From positions 1 through 21,808 of the forward strand of contig DATGKW010000200.1 in assembly GCA_035294465.1 (NCBI GenBank): a stretch of 21,808 nucleotides of DNA, written 5' to 3'. Shown piece by piece: positions 21,749 to 21,808 of the stretch (positions are counted from its first letter, which is position 1; each line of letters begins with the position of its first letter). The stretch is from Paraktedonobacter sp035294465 (GTDB lineage: Bacteria > Chloroflexota > Ktedonobacteria > Ktedonobacterales > Ktedonobacteraceae). Below the pieces are notes generated by a model, which was not told where the DNA came from, did not search any database, and saw nothing but the letters and a program-made list of their open reading frames with translations. The position numbers and the translations under genes were made by a program.

Positions 21749-21808
21749 GAACGAAGAATACCATGAGATTTCCTAATATGCAAGTCTGCCCCCAAAATCT
21801 CCCTGCCC

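Overview
The window reads as chromosomal DNA from a bacterium of moderate GC content, most likely Chloroflexota and probably class Ktedonobacteria. The pointers are a membrane-anchored Ser/Thr kinase next to a zinc-ribbon/beta-domain membrane protein, a DUF4388 protein, F420-dependent luciferase-like enzymes including a close match to actinobacterial F420-dependent glucose-6-phosphate dehydrogenase, an actinobacterial-type glutaredoxin, and housekeeping promoters of the TTGACA/TATAAT kind. This placement is inference from gene content; no rRNA or phylogenetic marker is present. I see no insertion sequence, prophage, CRISPR array or replication origin.

Layout. 1-1700: a partial VKOR-family protein (-) is divergent from the F420-dependent glucose-6-phosphate dehydrogenase gene fgd (+), which ends at a hairpin terminator. 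1900-6060: a two-gene unit of a zinc-ribbon/TM/BACON-like protein and a transmembrane Ser/Thr kinase with an extracytoplasmic jelly-roll-like sensor domain. 6300-9410: a second luciferase-like oxidoreductase (-) is divergent from a sirtuin (+), followed by an alpha/beta hydrolase. 9411-12390: a two-TM membrane protein of unknown function (-) is divergent from an orphan family-5 solute-binding lipoprotein (+). 12399-14055: a geranylgeranyl-reductase-type flavoprotein and a CGDC glutaredoxin probably form an operon (-), preceded by a leader that looks like a transcription attenuator. 14223-16320: a small single-TM protein, a CoiA-like nuclease and a YtxH-like envelope protein, all (+). 16379-18750: an endonuclease III family enzyme (-), tRNA-Glu(UUC) and moeA (+). 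18766-21750: an AAA+ sigma54-activator-type regulator and, upstream of it, a DUF4388 protein, with a possible 47-codon basic ORF before that and tRNA-Ser(UGA), all (-).

The most coherent groups are these. (1) The kinase and its zinc-ribbon neighbour look like a trans-membrane signalling pair. (2) The DUF4388 protein and the enhancer-binding-protein-like ATPase look like a regulatory pair; the ATPase has GAFTDA in place of GAFTGA. (3) Flavin/F420/thiol redox enzymes recur (VKOR, FGD, luciferase-like oxidoreductase, GGR, glutaredoxin), though they are not one operon. The remainder is ordinary housekeeping content. The best leads outside known genes are the candidate attenuator before the GGR gene, the structured RNA between tRNA-Glu and moeA, and the 47-codon basic ORF.

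All identifications come from reading motifs by eye; no database search was possible.
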